NCBI GenBank assembly: GCA_963977675.1
Contig: CAXBPY010000004.1
Coordinates: 1-64,000, forward strand
DNA from: CAXBPY01 sp003455275
GTDB taxonomy: Bacteria > Bacteroidota > Bacteroidia > Chitinophagales > UBA10324
Direction of reading: 5' to 3'
DNA: 64,000 nt
Part shown: in pieces, positions 1 through 8,067 of the stretch
Numbering within the stretch: position 1 is the stretch's first letter
How the letters are laid out: each line of letters begins with the position of its first letter
The notes under the pieces: generated by a model
Seen by the model: only the letters and a program-made list of their open reading frames with translations
Database searches by the model: none
What the model was told of the DNA's origin: nothing
Program-made: the position numbers and the translations under genes

Positions 1-2284
1 CTGTCTTGGTTATATAATTTTCTTCCTTGCCTGTTTCTTTATTCATTCTCATGCTCACCGAAAAAGTATCAGATTGTTCGAGAGAAAAACCATAGCGTGA
101 GAAATCAAGATCAGCACCCTCGATCGAAGCCTTATCATGATTACCAATGATTGCTTTACTTACCTGCTTACCATTAATTGTAAAACTTTTTCCATCGAAT
201 GCAGCAACTTCATACATATTGCCGATTCGGTTTAATTCTTCATCAGCATCTGCTACAACCTTTACTGAATCAACAAACCAGCAGTTGCCAAGCGCTCCAT
301 AGTTAGGCTGCGCCTGAGGTGGCTTGTTCTCGCCTTCGCTCACAATCATGTAGCGGGTGTTGAGCATGTCTACTATGCTTATATTCTGTTTCTGTATCTG
401 ATAATCGTACAATTCCTGGTAGCGGCGCAATTTGGCTGCGCTGTAACCGCCAACCGATTTGTGGAAGTAACTTGTAGTTCCATCATTAAATGGATTACCA
501 GTGAGATTGAGAACGCGGAAGTCCGGAGATTTGTCCATGAGAATGCGCTGATCCGCCGGTGACGGCTGAAAATAATTTTGCAAGGCGCTCTTGTCTGTAA
601 ACTTATCATCGTTCAGGTAGCGTTTTCCAACCATAAACAAATCGATAAAAGTCAGAAGAGTTACTGAGGCAATAAGAATCGACGAAGAAATTTTTCCTTT
701 GACATAAAACCATATTGCGCCAAATGCGAGCGAAATAAAAATGAGTGAACGAAATGAATCCATACGCATAAGTGAAATACGATCTTCTTTCAAAGCCTTT
801 ACTAACCAATCTGGGTAACTTGAATCGCTCAAACCAGTGAAATCAAAAAATGTTGAACCCAACACAGCAATGAACAAGCAGATACCACCGGTTATGTAAA
901 AAGAATATTGTATCTGCCTGGCAACTTTTGCTGGGTCGTAATTTTTACGAATGATAGCGTTGAGTGTCAGAACGGCAAAAAGTGAAACACACAACTGCGG
1001 TATCACCAAAATCATTTCTACAGTTCTGAACTTATTATAGGCAGGGAAATAGTGAAAGAAAATATCTGACAACCATTTGAAGTGATAGCCCCACGCGAGC
1101 ATAAGTGCGAGCCCGCAAATTCCTAGCAGCCACCATTTAATATTATCTTTTATCAAAAACATTCCGAGCACAAACAAGAAACATATGATTGCCCCGAAAT
1201 AGGCAGGGCCTGAAGTAATCGGAAGCTCTCCCCAGTAAAGAGGCGCACGATGAACAAAATTGGTAATGTTTTCATCGGGTATTCCTTTTTCTTTCAATGT
1301 TTTTTCAGTCGAAGAATTGGATCCGAGATTTTCACCGTTAGAGCCGCCATAGAAACCAGGAATCAGAAGTGTGAGAGATTCCATTTTTCCATAACTGTAT
1401 TGAAGCGCATAATCTTCATCAAGCCCGCCGCTGCTTTTTGTGTTAGTAGTTAATTCTGATTTACCCCTAATTGTTTCGCCGGCATATTCTGAGGTGGTCC
1501 ATAGAAGTGAGAGGTTACTTAAAACTCCAAACACGCCTGCTATTACCAGAACTGCAGAAGCAGTGATATAATGTTTCCAGCCCTTCTTAATAATAGCCTG
1601 AACCAATTCTGAAATTGAATAGGCGAGTAGAATAAAAAATAAATAGTAAGCAATCTGAAGATGATTTGCTTTCACCTCGAGCGAAACAGCAAGAGCGGTA
1701 AGCACACCACCGAGCAAGTATTTTTTATTCCGGTAAACCATGACTGTACCCGCAAGCACCATGGGCATGTAGCCCATTGCACCAAGTTTGCTATTATGCC
1801 CGGCGTCAAAAAGTGTGAGATTATAAGTTGAAAGAGAGAACCCGATTGCACCAATTATGCTCAACCATGGATTTACTTCGAATGCCAGAAGCAAAAAGAA
1901 AAAACCGAGAAGCATAATGAACATTAACTCAGCAGGATGCGGGAATCCTCCACTCAGTATTGAATCAATGTATCGCAAAAAATTACCATGATAAACTGTT
2001 GATACCTGGTAGGAAGGCATTCCGCCGAACATACTGTTTGTCCAAAGTGCTTCCTTTCCGTTTGCTGCACGATAATCTGCTAATTCCTTACTCGCACCCT
2101 GGCCCTGAATAATGTCGCTTTGCTCAAGAGCCATGTTATTCGTAAACATTGGAGAGAAATAGAGAAAAGTAATGGCAACAAATGACAGAATAGAAACTGC
2201 ATAGGGGAGCCAATTGATTTTGCTCGAAGGAGCAGCATGATCGGTCGAGTGACTGTCAGCTTTATTTTCTTTATGGTCTTTCAT
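1..2284 (-). CDS. YfhO-family multi-pass membrane protein, C-terminus cut by the window edge
   Basis: The frame from an ATG at 2284 stays open to base 1, giving about 761 residues with no stop. After a short charged, His/Ser-rich N-terminus (about residues 1-20) come many long hydrophobic segments. Near residue 210 lies a stretch rich in Leu and aromatic residues, and the visible C-terminal part is a soluble region with RYMIVSEG and GNCWFVDS. This arrangement, and the sequence around SGGFPHPAE and FDAGHNSKLGAMGYMP, is that of Bacteroidota YfhO-like proteins, which are related to GT-C glycosyltransferases. In Bacillus YfhO is linked to glycosylation of cell-surface polymers; the substrate here is unknown. 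No Shine-Dalgarno is seen. The family assignment is from recalled sequence character, not a search. Confidence 0.8.
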   Translation of the reverse strand, partial: MKDHKENKADSHSTDHAAPSSKINWLPYAVSILSFVAITFLYFSPMFTNNMALEQSDIIQGQGASKELADYRAANGKEALWTNSMFGGMPSYQVSTVYHGNFLRYIDSILSGGFPHPAELMFIMLLGFFFLLLAFEVNPWLSIIGAIGFSLSTYNLTLFDAGHNSKLGAMGYMPMVLAGTVMVYRNKKYLLGGVLTALAVSLEVKANHLQIAYYLFFILLAYSISELVQAIIKKGWKHYITASAVLVIAGVFGVLSNLSLLWTTSEYAGETIRGKSELTTNTKSSGGLDEDYALQYSYGKMESLTLLIPGFYGGSNGENLGSNSSTEKTLKEKGIPDENITNFVHRAPLYWGELPITSGPAYFGAIICFLFVLGMFLIKDNIKWWLLGICGLALMLAWGYHFKWLSDIFFHYFPAYNKFRTVEMILVIPQLCVSLFAVLTLNAIIRKNYDPAKVARQIQYSFYITGGICLFIAVLGSTFFDFTGLSDSSYPDWLVKALKEDRISLMRMDSFRSLIFISLAFGAIWFYVKGKISSSILIASVTLLTFIDLFMVGKRYLNDDKFTDKSALQNYFQPSPADQRILMDKSPDFRVLNLTGNPFNDGTTSYFHKSVGGYSAAKLRRYQELYDYQIQKQNISIVDMLNTRYMIVSEGENKPPQAQPNYGALGNCWFVDSVKVVADADEELNRIGNMYEVAAFDGKSFTINGKQVSKAIIGNHDKASIEGADLDFSRYGFSLEQSDTFSVSMRMNKETGKEENYITKT

Positions 2285-2377
2285 TAAAGTGGTTGTGAAA
2301 TCTTCGAGCGCAAAATAGAACGCTCCATGAAATATTTATATTACAAAAGCGATAACAGCGAATGCCCTAATGAAAGT

Positions 2378-4027
2378 TTAAGGCCTCACCAACTTGATTG
2401 TTTTTCCTGAAGTTGTATTTCTGACGAAGTAGAATCCTGGAGCGATATCATTAAGATCAAAATCAATTGCCCCTTCTCTTACACTAATTGCGAGAGGAAT
2501 TATTCTGCCGGTCACATCCATCAGCATGATGTTTTCTTTTTCATTTATCCTGACAGAGCATTGCAAGCAAGGATTCTGAAGAAGAGAAAAAACATTTTCA
2601 TCTGAAATAATTTCAACCAAACTCAACTCACAAAGTGAAGGAGAGATGGGATTGATTTCAATTTCATTTCCTGCAGCAAGAGTATGTCCGCTAAACCCGG
2701 AATAGGTTGGCAGATAAAACTCACAATGAAAAACAGAATTGTTCATTGCTGTTGCTCCCTGTGTCATTGCTCCCTGTTGATTCACAGGATTCACATATTT
2801 CCATACTGTGTTTTTTGAACTGTCAATTTCAAAAAGAATTCCCTTCGGTCCGTCAGTGATAATGAATGAGCGATTCGCAAGTTGATATGCTCCTGAAATA
2901 TTCGGCGCATAAAAATCCGATGGAGTCGGTGCTGAATAAGTCCAGAAAAGATTGGACGGAAGAAAAGCGATTGTTGCAGGAACGGGATATTGATTGTTGC
3001 CATCAATCGGAGTTGCAATCATGTCAACAGAAGAATAATCTCCACCTGTTCTATTCAATCCATTATTGAACACAAGAATTTTTCCTTCATCCGGAAGTCC
3101 GCTTCCTATCCATCTTGCATGGTGCTGCTTGAAAAATTTTTGGTCGCTTGCATTTCCGCGGTTGTATGCCTGTGGATTTCCCCAGCGATAAAGAATATCT
3201 CCTCCCTTCCCGGAATTTCCTCCTGCATGTGTGGCGGCTTGCGTAGTAGTTGTGCTGTGGTCAATAATCCATATTTCACTTAAGTTATGTGAGCTCAAAA
3301 GAATCTGGTCGAGAGCAGGATTGTAATCAATCGAATTGAAATGAATCCAATCAAAGCTGGTTGGCGGACCAACGAAATAATTCAGGTTGACTAATTCGGG
3401 ATGGTCACTCACCACTCCATAATTCGGTTTTCCTGAATCAAAATCTTGAACAAGGTGGTCCCATAATTTCCATTCCCAAATAATGTTCGCAGAGTTTGTT
3501 CCTACCGGCTGAAGTTCCACAATTTTTTCACTCCACAATTCTGCATTTGTTGTTGCAGGATTTTTTCCATTCGCAACTGCTTCAGTGCTGTCGCGCCTGT
3601 CCCATACAATCGCAAGCACATTTCCATTCGGCAAAATCTTCACATCATGATGCTGGCATTGAAAAGAATCTGAAATAAAATATTTCCAGGTAAGCGTTCC
3701 ACTCCAATCATATTCTTCAATCACACCACCGCATCCGCCGGCAGTAAAGTGTGTATTCAATCCATAACCTGCGCGCAATAATTTTCCGTCGCTCAACAAG
3801 TAAGCACTCAGTCCGGGATTGTAATTGCTGTTCCACTGATGAATCAATTCGCCACACTTGTTAATGAGATAAGTGTTCTTTGAAGGAACAGGAGCAAACA
3901 AAATATAACCATCAGTGTTCGGTAAATCATACTGAGTTAATCCAATGGTTGGGGTTTGACTTTGAGAAGTGAAATGTGAAAGGTGAAAAATGAAAAATGC
4001 AACGATTAGAAAAATATTTTTTTTCAT
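2378..4027 (-). CDS. Arylsulfotransferase-like secreted protein with T9SS sorting domain
   Basis: 549 residues. A signal peptide (MKKNIFLIVAFFIFHL..., cleavage probably after SQSQ) is followed by a beta-propeller-like region with arylsulfotransferase (ASST) hallmarks: HHDVKILPNGN, HFNSIDYNP followed by SSHNLSEIWIID, and QHHARWIGS with KILVFNNG. The last ~80 residues form a type A T9SS sorting domain (MDVTGRIIPL ... APGFYFVRNTTSG). ASST enzymes move sulfate from phenolic sulfates to other phenols; many Bacteroidota homologues are untested, so the activity is an inference. The ATG overlaps the stop of the preceding YHYH gene (ATGA), so the two are probably translationally coupled. Part of the signal-peptide DNA (3964-3998) is a 7-nt tandem repeat. 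Confidence 0.8.
   Translation of the reverse strand: MKKNIFLIVAFFIFHLSHFTSQSQTPTIGLTQYDLPNTDGYILFAPVPSKNTYLINKCGELIHQWNSNYNPGLSAYLLSDGKLLRAGYGLNTHFTAGGCGGVIEEYDWSGTLTWKYFISDSFQCQHHDVKILPNGNVLAIVWDRRDSTEAVANGKNPATTNAELWSEKIVELQPVGTNSANIIWEWKLWDHLVQDFDSGKPNYGVVSDHPELVNLNYFVGPPTSFDWIHFNSIDYNPALDQILLSSHNLSEIWIIDHSTTTTQAATHAGGNSGKGGDILYRWGNPQAYNRGNASDQKFFKQHHARWIGSGLPDEGKILVFNNGLNRTGGDYSSVDMIATPIDGNNQYPVPATIAFLPSNLFWTYSAPTPSDFYAPNISGAYQLANRSFIITDGPKGILFEIDSSKNTVWKYVNPVNQQGAMTQGATAMNNSVFHCEFYLPTYSGFSGHTLAAGNEIEINPISPSLCELSLVEIISDENVFSLLQNPCLQCSVRINEKENIMLMDVTGRIIPLAISVREGAIDFDLNDIAPGFYFVRNTTSGKTIKLVRP
3964..3998. repeat. 7-nt tandem repeat inside a signal-peptide coding region
   Basis: Five units of the form GAAANGT/GAAAAAT follow each other at exact 7-base spacing. 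The tract encodes the hydrophobic core and end of the signal peptide of the arylsulfotransferase-like protein on the minus strand. The same unit occurs at 9450, 47243, 49543 and 53650. Confidence 0.75.
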
Positions 4028-5286
4028 TTTGAAATAACGAATGAGTTGGTAGAGGATTTTGATGAAGAAAAAACTTTGAAGAAATAAATTCCCGAAGGAA
4101 GTGTGCTTACATCAAAACGATAATCAATTCCTGAATACACAATTCCTGTTTTAATTATTTCTCCGAATGAATTGTAAATACTCCCGGTCAAATAATTTTC
4201 AGAAGATGAAAGTTTGAAATGCAATTCGTCAGCAACAGGATTCGGATAAATCAGCAACCTGCCAACTTCAAATTGCCAACCGTCATTTACTGAATTGTAA
4301 ACTGTAGTGCTTTCGCTCACCGTATTGAACCCTGAATTCGGTCCTGTGTTTCCGGGTTGAACTGTTCCATAATATTTCGGACCGAGCACATAAGGATAAG
4401 TAGGATTAAAACTATTGTCAAGCGTAACGAAGTAAGCATAAGTGCCGGAAGGATATTCCGGCGTTATACAAAATCTTCCGTTCAAAGAATCGAGTGTTCC
4501 CAATCCGGGAGCATATTCATAATCCTGAATGTATGCACCAAGCGGATAAGTGGCGAGCGAAGGTCCATAGTATTGCGGCTGAAGAATTGTTCCATCAGGA
4601 AGTGTGGTGCGGTCAGTAATATTTCTTAAACGATAACTCGAAGTCATTCGCGTGATGGGTCCCGTTCCATTAGTGTTTGCATAAGTGTAAGACCCGTAAA
4701 TCGGAAATCCATCGAATGCATAACCAAGCAGCGGCGAGTGAACAGTGTTGTCAGTTTCGTTCCACAAACATTTCGGATGAACATGCAAATGATATTCATG
4801 CAATCCATTCGGATGACCGAGACAAGAATCCATTGTTTCAGTTTCCAGATGTTCGAAGTAAACTGCATTCTGATACCACACTCCGGAATCGAGATATGTT
4901 TTTGCATCCATCGGATTGTAAATGGAAACACCGTTCATCCAAACACCAATGTGGCCAAACCACGGAGCTACAAGTTGTCCGGTATTTTGTTGCGGGTTCA
5001 AAGTGATTTTGAAAGTGAAACCCATGTCTTGCGGAAACCACGGATTGTTAGGCCAGTCATACCCAACCGGAATCCACGAAGCAATGTCAGAGCAATTCAC
5101 ATATACATTATTAGTTGAGTATTGAACCAACTGAACATTAGTCGAAATTCCTGCGAAGCCATTGGTGCCATCATTCATTACCCAGTGAGTAATGGCAGGT
5201 GAAAGTTGAGCGAAGCATTTTGAGCTGCCTCCGAAAAAATCGGAGCAAGTCAGGGTGACTGCAATAACAAGTAAAATTTTTTTCAT
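4024..5286 (-). CDS. YHYH-domain secreted protein with T9SS sorting domain
   Basis: About 420 residues from the ATG at 5286; an upstream in-frame TTG at 5307 would put seven residues before MKKILLV and is less likely. A signal peptide ends near SSKCFAQ. The central region has the YHYH-domain signature: HEYHLHVHP, then GYAFDGFPIYG, then a Cys/Tyr-rich segment with YEYAPGLGTLDSLNGR. The C-terminal ~80 residues match a T9SS type A sorting domain (IYPNPVADEL, SGIYFFKVF). The function of YHYH domains is not established; the clustered His residues suggest metal binding. The stop codon overlaps the ATG of the arylsulfotransferase-like gene, indicating one transcript and coupled translation. Confidence 0.82.
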   Translation of the reverse strand: MKKILLVIAVTLTCSDFFGGSSKCFAQLSPAITHWVMNDGTNGFAGISTNVQLVQYSTNNVYVNCSDIASWIPVGYDWPNNPWFPQDMGFTFKITLNPQQNTGQLVAPWFGHIGVWMNGVSIYNPMDAKTYLDSGVWYQNAVYFEHLETETMDSCLGHPNGLHEYHLHVHPKCLWNETDNTVHSPLLGYAFDGFPIYGSYTYANTNGTGPITRMTSSYRLRNITDRTTLPDGTILQPQYYGPSLATYPLGAYIQDYEYAPGLGTLDSLNGRFCITPEYPSGTYAYFVTLDNSFNPTYPYVLGPKYYGTVQPGNTGPNSGFNTVSESTTVYNSVNDGWQFEVGRLLIYPNPVADELHFKLSSSENYLTGSIYNSFGEIIKTGIVYSGIDYRFDVSTLPSGIYFFKVFSSSKSSTNSFVISK

Positions 5287-5387
5287 GCGGATGAGATGTA
5301 ATGTCAAAGAAAAAGTTTAATGAATGGAAATGAAAAAATTTTGAAACAAACAGCACGAACAATGTTTCCGAAAATGCTCATGGATTC

Positions 5388-5395
5388 TATTTTTG
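5388..5395 (+). promoter_or_regulatory. Bacteroidota -7 box (TATTTTTG) before the threonine dehydrogenase gene
   Basis: TATTTTTG fits TAnnTTTG and lies 19 bases before the ATG at 5415, so transcription would start only about 14 bases ahead of the gene. A good -33 TTTG is not seen (only GTTTC at the right distance). Confidence 0.5.
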
Positions 5396-5414
5396 GTCAC
5401 CCAACCAAATACGC

Positions 5415-6371
5415 ATGAACACAAGCGACACGATACTCGTAATCGGAGCTTGCGGGCAAATCGGTTCAGAGCTTACTCTCGAACTCCGCAATCGTTACAA
5501 AAATGTTATTGCTTCTGATTTGAAAGAACCGGAAGGAGAACTGAAAGACAGCGGACAGTTTGAACGGCTTGATGTGTTGAATAAAAATCAACTCGCTGAA
5601 ATTATTTCGAAGAATAATGTGACTCAGGTGTATCACCTCGCAGCAATTCTTTCTGCCACCGGAGAAAAAAATCCTGAACTCGCGTGGCGTGTAAACATGA
5701 AAGGGCTGCGCAATGTGCTTGATGTGTGCACGGAGAGCGATGTAAAAAAACTTTTTTGGCCCAGCACAATTGCAGTGTTTGGTCCAACTACTCCGCGCAC
5801 AAATACTCCGCAGTGGACGGTGATGGAGCCGAACACCATTTACGGAATCAGTAAACAAGCAGGAGAGCGGTGGTGCGATTACTACTGGCAGAAGAAAAAA
5901 TTAGATGTGCGCAGTGTTCGTTATCCCGGTCTCATCAGTTACAAAACTCCCGGCGGCGGCGGCACTACTGATTATGCAATCGATATTTATTTCGAAGCGA
6001 AGAAGCACGGAAAGTTCACCAGCTTTCTGGCCGAGAACACTCGCCTGCCGATGATGTATATGCCCGATGCTATTCGCGCCACGATTGAATTGATGGAAGC
6101 ACCGATTGAAAAAGTGAAAGTGCGCAGCTCGTATAATATTTCTGCAGTGAGTTTTTCTCCGAAAGAAATTGCCGCGAGCATTCGAAAATTTATTCCTGAA
6201 TTTGAAATCAGTTATGCTCCTGATTTCAGGCAGAAGATTGCAGAGAACTGGCCTGAGAGTATTGATGATTCAGTGGCGCAAAAAGATTGGGGCTGGAAAC
6301 CTGAATACGATATGGATGCCATGACCAAGGATATGCTGGAGCATGTACCGGGGGAGGTTGAAGTTCATTAA
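5415..6371 (+). CDS. L-threonine 3-dehydrogenase of the SDR/epimerase type
   Basis: 318 residues, the usual length for the extended-SDR threonine dehydrogenases. The Rossmann nucleotide-binding motif GACGQIG spans residues 11-17. The catalytic YxxxK is YGISK with Tyr143 and Lys147, and the upstream Ser lies in FWPSTIAVFG. The GLISYKTPGGGGTTDYA segment and the RLPMMYMPDAI motif are characteristic of this group rather than of UDP-galactose epimerases. The family oxidises L-threonine to 2-amino-3-ketobutyrate with NAD+, normally followed by a ligase (kbl) that gives glycine and acetyl-CoA; no kbl is adjacent. Cytoplasmic. The ATG follows a -7 box closely. Confidence 0.85.
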   Translation: MNTSDTILVIGACGQIGSELTLELRNRYKNVIASDLKEPEGELKDSGQFERLDVLNKNQLAEIISKNNVTQVYHLAAILSATGEKNPELAWRVNMKGLRNVLDVCTESDVKKLFWPSTIAVFGPTTPRTNTPQWTVMEPNTIYGISKQAGERWCDYYWQKKKLDVRSVRYPGLISYKTPGGGGTTDYAIDIYFEAKKHGKFTSFLAENTRLPMMYMPDAIRATIELMEAPIEKVKVRSSYNISAVSFSPKEIAASIRKFIPEFEISYAPDFRQKIAENWPESIDDSVAQKDWGWKPEYDMDAMTKDMLEHVPGEVEVH

Positions 6372-6377
6372 CAGCAA

Positions 6378-6408
6378 TTAGTTTTTAGTTATTTGTAATA
6401 ATTAAATA
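6378..6408. repeat. Degenerate 7-nt repeat (TTAGTTn family)
   Basis: TTAGTTT, TTAGTTA, TTTGTAA and TAATTAA follow at 7-base spacing in the gap before the phosphopantetheinyl transferase gene. It is the weakest tract of the set but shares its words with 7838-7920 and 52721-52756. Confidence 0.4.
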
Positions 6409-6417
6409 CAAATACAC

Positions 6418-7047
6418 TTGCCTTTAATTTTTCAGGAAAAGTTTTCAGAATTTGAAATCGCTGTTTGGCGAATAAATGAAGATGAAAATTTTTTTCGGTT
6501 ACAACTTCAACTCAGCGAAGAAGAAAAAATATTTCTTCAAAACATAAAAGCTCCAAACAAAAGATTGGAGTGGCTGGCATCGCGCCACCTGATTCGTTCG
6601 CTTTTGAAAACAGATTTGTTTATTGACAGCAACTTTAAACAAAAAGGAAAACCTGAATTGCTCAGCCATAAAAAGGAAATTTCTATTTCACATTCGTCGG
6701 GTGTGTGTGCGGTAATTGTGAGTGAAAAAAAAGCGGGGGTTGATATTGAACTGCTCGGAAGAAATGTTTCTTCCATGGCTCATAAATTTATTTCTGATGA
6801 AGAGAAAAAGAACCGCGAACTTACCGGTGATGAATTGCTTTTCATCTGGTGTGTGAAAGAATGTTTGTTTAAACTCTATGCAAAAGGCGGAGTGGATTTT
6901 CAACGCGATTTGTTTGCTGAACTTCCTATTGAAAAATCAGGAATCTCAAAAGCAGAAATCCGTAAAACAGATTTTTCGAAAACACTAACAATATATCACC
7001 GAATAATTGAAAATAATTTTTTGCTCTGCTGGACAGTTGACAATTAG
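6418..7047 (+). CDS. 4'-phosphopantetheinyl transferase superfamily protein
   Basis: 209 residues from a TTG at 6418 (no in-frame ATG nearby). Signatures of the Sfp/AcpS superfamily are present: ISISHSSG, GVDIELLGR with Asp109 and Glu111 as metal ligands, and WCVKECLFKLY with Trp144, Lys147, Glu148 and Lys152. The enzyme transfers phosphopantetheine from CoA to a serine of acyl or peptidyl carrier proteins. Length and the RLEWLASRHL segment fit the Sfp-like branch. No carrier-protein or synthase genes are nearby, so it may be the general fatty-acid activator or serve distant clusters. The last codons (WTVDN, stop) lie inside the 7-nt repeat at 7032-7080, so the C-terminus may have been reshaped by it. 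Confidence 0.85.
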   Translation: MPLIFQEKFSEFEIAVWRINEDENFFRLQLQLSEEEKIFLQNIKAPNKRLEWLASRHLIRSLLKTDLFIDSNFKQKGKPELLSHKKEISISHSSGVCAVIVSEKKAGVDIELLGRNVSSMAHKFISDEEKKNRELTGDELLFIWCVKECLFKLYAKGGVDFQRDLFAELPIEKSGISKAEIRKTDFSKTLTIYHRIIENNFLLCWTVDN

Positions 7048-7080
7048 TAATTGACAATTGACAGTTGACAATTGACATCG
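7032..7080. repeat. 7-nt tandem repeat, (GACAATT)n
   Basis: Seven consecutive heptamers: GACAGTT, GACAATT, AGTAATT, GACAATT, GACAGTT, GACAATT, GACATCG. The first two and part of the third are coding (end of the phosphopantetheinyl transferase gene, stop TAG at 7045-7047). The same unit appears at 38098-38124. Confidence 0.85.
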
Positions 7081-7111
7081 TTCTTTCACCTTTGAGAAAA
7101 ATATTTTCATT

Positions 7112-7543
7112 GTGAAAAAGCCAAAGCGCGAAGTGCTGGATGTGGAGTTTGATTTTAATTTCAAATTATTTGCACTCTCCACCACACTGCGTGACTACCA
7201 ATTGTGTTATCAGATCAATAAAAATTTCCTATACAATCTCCGCCGGGTCAATGACATTGAAGTGAACCAGCCAAAGAAGCAAGTGGCATCTGTTCACAGT
7301 CATTTCAGTTTTTGCATTGAAGAATTGCAAAGAGAAATCCATCTTATAACAAACCATTCTAACGGAAGTTACTTTCTGTCTGAATTAAAAATTGCTGACT
7401 ACTTGCTTAAATTAATGGGAGAAGTTTCGGAAGAGGAGGAAACCGAAATTTTAAATCGCTTGAGAAAGATTCAATCTGTTAATTTAGTAAAAGAGATTCC
7501 GGTGGATAGCATCAGGCAGAAGAATAATCTCATCTTTGACTGA
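7112..7543 (+). CDS. IPExxxVDY-family-like protein, function unknown
   Basis: 143 residues from a GTG at 7112. The N-terminus (KREVLDVEFDFNFKLFALSTT, then DYQLCYQINKNF) and the C-terminal IPVDSIRQKNNLIFD resemble the small cytoplasmic Bacteroidota family annotated as IPExxxVDY. That family has no established role. No signal peptide or membrane segment is seen. The stop codon overlaps the extended frame of the pterin dehydratase gene behind it, suggesting one transcript. In many Bacteroidota relatives this gene sits near housekeeping genes, but that gives no function. Confidence 0.6.
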   Translation: MKKPKREVLDVEFDFNFKLFALSTTLRDYQLCYQINKNFLYNLRRVNDIEVNQPKKQVASVHSHFSFCIEELQREIHLITNHSNGSYFLSELKIADYLLKLMGEVSEEEETEILNRLRKIQSVNLVKEIPVDSIRQKNNLIFD

Positions 7544-7562
7544 CAAAAAAAATATTTCAGTT

Positions 7563-7796
7563 ATGTGGGAAGAAAAAAACAATGCACTCTGCAAAAAATT
7601 TCTCTTTAAAGATTTTTCAGAAGCATTCGCTTTCATGACAAGAGTGGCAATTATTGCCGAAAAAATGAACCACCATCCGGAGTGGAAAAATATTTACAAC
7701 ACAGTTGAGTTTCGCCTCAGCACGCACGATGCCGGTGATACTGTAACCGAACGCGATCACAAACTCGCTAATGCGATTGATGCGCTGAGTGCTTAG
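7563..7796 (+). CDS. phhB: Pterin-4-alpha-carbinolamine dehydratase
   Basis: 77 residues from the ATG at 7563 (MWEEKNNALCKKF); a TTG at 7536 would add nine residues and overlap the previous gene. The family signature EKMNHHPEW ... YNTVEFRLSTHDAG is intact, including the His-His-Pro triad and the THDAG stretch. The enzyme dehydrates 4a-hydroxytetrahydrobiopterin, recycling the cofactor of aromatic amino acid hydroxylases. No phenylalanine hydroxylase is adjacent, so its partner is not visible here. Cytoplasmic. It probably shares a transcript with the gene before it. Confidence 0.88.
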   Translation: MWEEKNNALCKKFLFKDFSEAFAFMTRVAIIAEKMNHHPEWKNIYNTVEFRLSTHDAGDTVTERDHKLANAIDALSA

Positions 7797-7813
7797 AATT
7801 CTCCTATCACTTT

Positions 7814-7821
7814 TACATTTG
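7814..7821 (+). promoter_or_regulatory. Possible -7 box (TACATTTG) upstream of tRNA-Pro
   Basis: TACATTTG followed by GCGTCCC closely resembles the box directly before tRNA-Gln (28708-28715). It lies about 110 bases before tRNA-Pro, with a 7-nt repeat tract between them. No TTTG is found at the -33 distance, so it is tentative. Confidence 0.4.
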
Positions 7822-7837
7822 CGTCCCTTCTTTAAAA

Positions 7838-7920
7838 AGTTATTCGGAATTAGTTATCGGTTATTGGTAATACAGTTGTTAGCATTTACGAATAACTAAT
7901 AACCTATAACAAATAACGAA
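7838..7920. repeat. 7-nt repeat tract in inverted halves, upstream of tRNA-Pro
   Basis: The left half reads AGTTATT, CGGAATT, AGTTATC, GGTTATT; the right half carries the same words on the other strand: AACTAAT, AACCTAT, AACAAAT, AACGAAA. Both keep a 7-base step, so the tract could fold into an imperfect hairpin. Confidence 0.75.
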
Positions 7921-7927
7921 AGAATCA

Positions 7928-8001
7928 CGGGGTGTAGCTCAGTTGGCTAGAGTGCTGCGTTCGGGACGCAGAGGTCGGAAGTTCGAGTCTTCTCACCCCG
8001 A
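7928..8001 (+). tRNA. tRNA-Pro(CGG)
   Basis: 74 bases. The acceptor stem CGGGGTG pairs with CACCCCG, followed by discriminator A. The D arm contains TAGCTCAGTTGGCTAGAGTG. The anticodon stem CTGCG/CGCAG encloses TTCGGGA, giving anticodon CGG for proline. The T arm has GTTCGAGTC. CCA is not encoded in full. The gene is flanked on both sides by 7-nt repeat tracts. Confidence 0.95.
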
Positions 8002-8007
8002 CATTTT

Positions 8008-8049
8008 AAGTTTCAGGTTCCGAGTTTCAAGTTTCACATACTTCACATA
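8008..8049. repeat. 7-nt repeat tract (AAGTTTC family) after tRNA-Pro
   Basis: AAGTTTC, AGGTTCC, GAGTTTC, AAGTTTC, ACATACT, TCACATA follow at 7-base spacing between the tRNA and hisS. A three-unit relative occurs between rplY and pth (30562-30582). Confidence 0.65.
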
Positions 8050-8051
8050 TT

Positions 8052-8059
8052 TATATTCG
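8052..8059 (+). promoter_or_regulatory. Possible -7 box (TATATTCG) of hisS
   Basis: TATATTCG differs from TAnnTTTG by one base and ends only eight bases before the hisS ATG at 8068, which would give an almost leaderless message. Confidence 0.35.
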
Positions 8060-8067
8060 TCGCGATT

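Noticed and set aside
5466..5858. 130-residue frame antisense to the threonine dehydrogenase gene
   Set aside because: No domain, no start signals, lies wholly within a recognisable gene.
7032..7080. CRISPR-like array
   Set aside because: Units are 7 bases with no spacers; it is a short tandem repeat.
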